From: Cyprinodon diabolis
Lineage: Eukaryota; Chordata; Actinopteri; Cyprinodontiformes; Cyprinodontidae
Assembly: GCA_030533445.1 (NCBI GenBank)
Contig: CM060065.1
Coordinates: 3,708,341-3,772,340 of the forward strand
DNA length: 64,000 nt
Direction: 5' to 3'
Shown: piece by piece, positions 59,440-64,000 of the stretch
Layout of the letters: each line of letters opens with the position of its first letter
Numbering within the stretch: the stretch's first letter is position 1
The notes under the pieces: generated by a model
Seen by the model: the letters and a program-made list of their open reading frames with translations, nothing else
What the model was told of the DNA's origin: nothing
Databases searched by the model: none
Translations under genes and position numbers: made by a program

Positions 59440-62311
59440 CTGTCGGCAGCAGCGGACACCATCAGCCACTCCGATGTCAGGCTCTGCCGGCAGCAGCGGG
59501 CACCATCAGCCACTCCGATGTCAGGCTCTGTCGGCAGCAGTAGCCACCATAAGCCACTCCGATGTCAGGCTCTGTGGGCAGCAGTAGCCACCATCAGCCA
59601 CTCCGATGTCAGAATCTGTCGGCAGCAGCGGGCACCATCAGCCACTCCGATGTCAGGCTCTGCCGGCAGCAGCGGGCACCATCAGCCACTCCGATGTCAG
59701 GCTCTGTCGGCAGCAGCGGGCACCATCAGCCACTCCGATGTCAGGCTCTGTTGGCAGCAGTAGCCACCATCAGCCACTCCGATGTCAGGCTCTGCCGGCA
59801 GCAGCGGGCACCATCAGCCACTCCGATGTCAGGCTCTGTCAGTAGCAGTAGCCACCATCAGCCACTCCGATGTCAGGCTCTGCCGGCAGAAGTAGCCAAC
59901 ATCAGCCACTCCGATGTCAGGCTCTGCCGGCAGCAGCGGGCACCATCAGCCACTCCGATGTCAGGCTCTGCCGGCTTCAGTAGCCAACATCAGCCAATCC
60001 GATGTCAGGCTCTGCCGGCTTCAGTAGCCAACATCAGCCACTCCGATGTCAGGCTCTGTCGGCAGCAGTAGCCACCATCAGCCACTCCGATGTCAGGCTC
60101 TGCCGGCAGCAGTAGCCACCATCAGCCACTCCGATGTCAGGCTCTGTCAGTAGCAGTAGCCACCATCAGCCACTCCGATGTCAGGCTCTGCCGGCAGCAG
60201 CGGGCACCATCAGCCACTCCGATGTCAGGCTCTGTCGGCAGCAGCGGGCACCATCAGCCACTCCGATGTCAGGCTCTGCCGGCTTCAGTAGCCAACATCA
60301 GCCAATCCGATGTCAGGCTCTGCCGGCTTCAGTAGCCAACATCAGCCACTCCGATGTCAGGCTCTGTTGGCAGCAGTAGCCACCATCAGCCACTCCGATG
60401 TCAGGCTCTGCCGGCTTCAGTAGCCAACATCAGCCACTCCGATGTCAGGCTCTGCCGGCAGCAGCGGGCACCATCAGCCACTCCGATGTCAGGCTCTGTC
60501 AGTAGCAGTAGCCACCATCAGCCACTCCGATGTCAGGCTCTGCCGGCAGCAGTAGCCACCATCAGCCACTCCGATGTCAGGCTCTGCCGGCTTCAGTAGC
60601 CAACATCAGCCACTCCGATGTCAGGCTCTGCCGGCAGCAGCGGGCACCATCAGCCACTCCGATGTCAGGCTCTGTCGGCAGCAGCGGGCACCATCAGCCA
60701 CTCCGATGTCAGGCTCATTCGGGAGCAGCGGGCACCATCAGCCACTCCGATGTCAGGCTCTGTCGGCAGCAGTAGCCACCATCAGCCACTCCGATGTCAG
60801 GCTCTGTCGGCAGCAGTAGCCACCATCAGCCACTCCGATGTCAGGCTCTGTCGGCCCTCTGTCGGCAGCAGCGGGCACCATCAGCCACTCCGATGTCAGG
60901 CTCTGTCAGCAGCAGTAGCCAACATCAGCCACTCCGATGTCAGGCTCTGTCGGCCCTCTGTCGGCTGCAGCGGGCACCATCAGCCACTCCGATGTCAGGC
61001 TCTGTCAGCAGCAGCGGGCACCATCAGCCACTCCGATGTCAGGCTCTGCTGGCAGCAGTAGCCACCATCAGCCACTCCGATGTCAGGCTCTGTCGGCCCT
61101 CTGTCGGCAGCAGCGGGCACCATCAGCCACTCCGATGTCAGGCTCTGTCGGCCCTCTGTCGGCAGCAGCGGGCACCATCAGCCACTACGATGTCAGGCTC
61201 TGTCAGCAGCAGCGGGCACCATCAGCCACTCCGATGTCAGGCTCTGCTGGCAGCAGTAGCCACCATCAGCCACTCCGATGGCAGGCTCTTTCGGCAGCAG
61301 TGGGCACCATCAGCCACTCCGATGTCAGGCTCTGTTGGCAGCAGTAGCCACCATCAGCCACTCCGATGTCAGACTCTGTTGGCAGCAGTAGCCACCATCA
61401 GCCACTCCGATGTCAGGCTCTGCCGGCAGCAGCGGGCACCATCAGCCACTCCGATGTCAGGCTCTGTCAGTAGCAGTAGCCACCATCAGCCACTCCGATG
61501 TCAGGCTCTGCCGGCTTCAGTAGCCAACATCAGCCACTCCGATGTCAGGCTCTGCCGGCAGCAGCGGGCACCATCAGCCACTCCGATGTCAGGCTCTGTC
61601 GGCAGCAGCGGGCACCATCAGCCACTCCGATGTCAGGCTCTGTCGGCAGCAGTAGCCACCATCAGCCACTCCGATGTCAGGCTCTGTCGGCAGCAGTAGC
61701 CACCATCAGCCCGTCCGATGTCAGGCTATGTCGGCAGCAGTAGCCACCATCAGCCACTCCGATTTCAGGCTCTGTCTGTCCTCTGTCGGCAGCAGCGGGC
61801 ACCTTCAGCCACTCCGATGTCAGGCTCTGCCGGCAGCAGCGGGCACCATCAGCCACTCCGATGTCAGGCTCTGCCGGCTTCAGTAGCCAACATCAGCCAC
61901 TCCGATGTCAGGGTCTGCCGGCTTCAGTAACCAACATCAGCCACTCCGATGTCAGGCTCTGCCGGCAGCAGCGGGCACCATCAGCCACTCCGATGTCAAG
62001 CTCTGTCGGCAGCAGCGGGCACCATCAGCCACTCCGATGTCAGGCTCTGTCGGCAGCAGCGGGCACCATCAGCCACTCCGATGTCAGGCTCTGCAGGCAG
62101 CAGTGGGCACCATCAGCCACTCCGATGTCAGGCTCTGCAGGCAGCAGTGGGCACCATCAGCCACTCCGATGTCAGGCTCTGTCGGCAGCAGCGGGCACCA
62201 TCAGCCACTCCGATGTCAGGCTCTGCAGGCAGCAGTGGGCACCATCAGTCACTCCGATGTCAAGCTCTGTCGGCAGCAGCGGGCACCATCAGCCACTCCG
62301 ATGTCAGGCTC
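59440..62311 (+). repeat. 3.0-kb tandem duplication, copy 2
   Basis: This is the head-to-tail copy of 56393-59439, ending where GTCAGCAGC (62311) replaces GCCGGCAGC (59352). It lacks ten units of the GGCTTCAG-rich part. At about 60840-61260 it has gained a cluster of four 55-base CCCTCTGTCGG units with CAGCAGTAGCC and CTGCTGGC units that copy 1 lacks, which accounts for the rebound in offset. TCATTCGGGAGC is at 60715. Confidence 0.9.
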
Positions 62312-64000
62312 TGTCAGCAGCAGCGGGCACCATCAGCCACTCCGATGTCAGGCTCTGCTAGCAGCAGCGGGCACCATCAGCCACTCCGATGTCAGGATCT
62401 GTCAGCAGCAGCGGGCACCATCAGCCACTCCGATGTCAGGCTCTGCTAGCAGCAGCGGGCACCATCAGCCACTCCGATGTCAGGCTCTGCTAGCAGCAGC
62501 GGGCACCATCAGCCACTCCGATGTCAGGCTCTGCCGGCAGCAGCGGGCACCATCAGCCACTACAATGTCAGGCTCTGCCGGCAGCAGCGGGCACCATCAG
62601 CCACTCCGATGTCAGGCTCTGTTAGCAGCAGTAGCCAACATCAGCCACTCCGATGTCAGGCTCTGCCGGCAGCAGCGGGCACCATCAGCCACTCCGATGT
62701 CAGGCTCTGTCGGCAGCAGTAGCCACCATCAGCCACTCCGATGTCAGGCTCTGTCGGCAGCAGTAGCCACCATCAGCCAGTCCGATTTCAGGCTCTGTCG
62801 GCAGCAGCGGGCACCATCAGCCACTCCGATGTCAGGCTCTGTCAGCAGCAGTAGCCACCATCAGCCACTCCGATGTCAGGCTCTGTCGGCCCTCTGTCGG
62901 CAGCAGTGGGCACCATCAGCCACTCCGATGTCAGGCTCTGTCAGCAGCAGTAGCCACCATCAGCCACTCCGATGTCAGGCTCTGTCGGCCCTCTGTCGGC
63001 AGCAGTGGGCACCATCAGCCACTCCGATGTCAGGCTCTGTCAGTAGCAGTAGCCACCATCAGCCACTCCGATGTCAGGCTCTGCCGGCAGCAGCGGGCAC
63101 CATCAGCCACTCCGATGTCAGGCTCTGTCAGTAGCAGTAGCCACCATCAGCCACTCCGATGTCAGGCTCTGCCGGCAGCAGCGGGCACCATCAGCCACTC
63201 CGATGTCAGGCTCTGTCGGCAGCAGTAGCCACCATAAGCCACTCCGATGTCAGGCTCTGTCGGCAGCAGTAGCCACCATAAGCCACTCCGATGTCAGGCT
63301 CTGTCGGCAGCAGTAGCCACCATCAGCAACTCCATGTCAGGCTCTGTCGGCAGCAGCGGGCACCATCAGCCACTCCGATGTCAGGCTCTGCCGGCAGCAG
63401 TGGGCACCATCAGCCACTCCGATGTCAGGCTCTGCCGGCTTCAGTAGCCAACATCAGCCACTCCGATGTCAGGCTCTGTTGGCAGCAGTAGCCACCATCA
63501 GCCACTCCGATGTCAGACTCTGTTTACAGCAGTAGCCACCATCAGCCACTCCAATGTCAGGCTCTGTTGGCAGCAGTAGCCACCATCAGCCACTCCGATG
63601 TCAGGCTCTGTCAGTAGCAGCTGGCACCATCAGCCACTCCGATGTCAGGCTCTGTCGGCAGCAGCGGGCACCATCAGCCACTCCGATGTCAGGCTCTGTC
63701 GGCAGCAGTAGCCACCATCAGCCACTCCGATGTCAGGCTCTGCCGGCAGCAGCGGGCACCATCAGCCACTCCGATGTCAGGCTCTGCCGGCAGCAGCGGG
63801 CACCATCAGCCACTCCGATGTCAGGCTCTGTCAGCAGCAGCGGGCACCATCAGCCACTCCGATGTCAGGCTCTGTCAGCAGCAGCGGGCACCATCAGCCA
63901 CTCTGATGTCAGGCTCTGTCAGCAGCAGCGGGCACCATCAGCCACTCCGATGTCAGGCTCTGTCGGCAGCAGTGGCCACCATCAGCCACTCCGATGTCAG
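62312..64000 (+). repeat. Right-hand array to window end; GTCAGCAGC and CTGCTAGC units
   Basis: G-type units with GTCAGCAGC or GCTAGCAGC are frequent at 62312-62510 and again at 63830-63930. A 99-base pair of one 44- and one 55-base unit is tandemly duplicated (GTCAGCAGCA at 62841 and 62940). A 43-base CAACTCCATG unit lies near 63325, and GTTTACAGC near 63523 is private. The last complete unit ends just before 64000 and the array evidently continues. No gene was seen. Confidence 0.85.

Larger units (their letters stand above)
1..64000. repeat. 44-bp satellite/minisatellite array filling the window
   Basis: Every stretch of the window is built from one GC-rich unit of 44 bases. A canonical copy is at 2555-2598 and has four boxes: GTCAGGCTCTG, TCGGCAGCAG, CGGGCACC and ATCAGCCACTCCGAT. 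The array is in one orientation throughout and is truncated by both window ends. Two subfamilies differ in the third box: G-type CGGGCACC and T-type TAGCCACC or TAGCCAACATC. Unit lengths of 34, 35, 38, 42, 43, 45, 55 and 57 bases recur, each from one defined indel. No unique sequence interrupts the array. I do not recognise the family by name, and a role in centromeric, subtelomeric or other heterochromatin cannot be decided from sequence alone. The lack of any other DNA for 64 kb argues for a eukaryotic nuclear satellite. Confidence 0.98.

Noticed and set aside
1..64000. Hundreds of long open frames, up to 764 codons, as a repeat-protein gene or family
   Set aside because: All encode the same cyclic 44-residue peptide in all three forward frames. 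They start and stop inside ordinary units and lack unique ends, signals, domains or any sign of one conserved frame. They follow from unit length and the position of TAG in T-type units.
1..64000. CRISPR array (short direct repeats at a regular 44-base period)
   Set aside because: There are no unique spacers; the whole period is repeat. No cas genes or leader are present and the array is far too long.
1..64000. Bacterial surface or adhesin repeat gene
   Set aside because: A coding repeat would keep a unit length that is a multiple of three and one open frame. Here 44-base units, frameshifting indels and frequent TAG occur throughout, and no flanking gene, ribosome site or anchor is seen.
1..64000. 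tRNA, Pol III box or other RNA gene within the unit
   Set aside because: No convincing A/B box pair or cloverleaf could be found in the canonical unit or the length variants.
1..64000. Sequence being a pure assembly or sequencing artefact
   Set aside because: Not excluded for individual perfect duplications (1,393 and 1,864 bases), but the rich, ordered set of variants and whole-unit indels fits real satellite evolution, so the array itself is taken as genuine.

Overview
The whole 64,000-base window is one uninterrupted tandem array of a GC-rich repeat with a 44-base unit. It enters at base 1 and leaves at base 64,000 in mid-array. I found no unique sequence, no recognisable gene, no RNA gene, no transposon and no CRISPR array. 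At about 44 bases per unit the window holds roughly 1,450 units (estimated from length, not counted one by one). A canonical unit lies at 2555-2598. In order it has a GTCAGGCTCTG box, a TCGGCAGCAG box, a CGGGCACC box and an ATCAGCCACTCCGAT box.

The organism cannot be named from this sequence. A satellite or minisatellite array of this size, with no gene for 64 kb, points to a eukaryotic nuclear genome. The commonest point variants are C-to-T or G-to-A changes at the unit's CpG sites (TCGG/TTGG, AGCGG/AGTGG, TCCGAT/TCTGAT, TCCGAT/TCCAAT). That fits decay of methylated CpG, as in vertebrates, but this is inference.

Two unit subfamilies alternate throughout: a G-type (CAGCGGGCACC) and a T-type (CAGTAGCCACC, or CAGTAGCCAACATC). 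On top of these is a short list of recurrent unit lengths (34, 35, 38, 42, 43, 44, 45, 55 and 57 bases), each made by one specific internal deletion or duplication. Rare variants act as bar codes and show nested segmental duplications. In order they are: a block spaced at 3,984 bases (1-2522 and 3985-6506); a 1,864-base tandem duplication (6639-10341); a 132-base trimer (11.2-11.7 kb); a half-kilobase duplication (12.55-13.4 kb); modules marked by TTTGCAAATC (14.6-26.2 kb) containing a 1,393-base tandem duplication (15062-17877) and a 352-base one (23367-24076); a block at 27.46 kb repeated 21,342 bases away at 48.8 kb; short-unit blocks with a 486-base duplication (32.15-33.0 kb); a 2.8-kb tandem duplication (32.6-38.2 kb); a 386-base one (38137-38874); a 4.1-kb one (40597-48801); a 353-base one (about 50.0-50.7 kb); a 1,232-base one (50.96-53.4 kb); a 1,462-base one (53.65-56.4 kb); and a 3.0-kb one (56.39-62.31 kb). 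This is the pattern expected from repeated unequal exchange or replication slippage in a satellite.

Many long open frames exist, the longest being 764 codons at 30899-33193. I do not call them genes. Because 44 is not a multiple of three, all three forward frames read the same cyclic 44-residue peptide. A frame stays open until a T-type unit puts TAG in phase, so frame length reflects repeat composition and not selection. Copy-to-copy comparisons were made by eye and by matching open-frame boundaries. 'Identical' means no difference was found in what I compared, not a base-by-base alignment.
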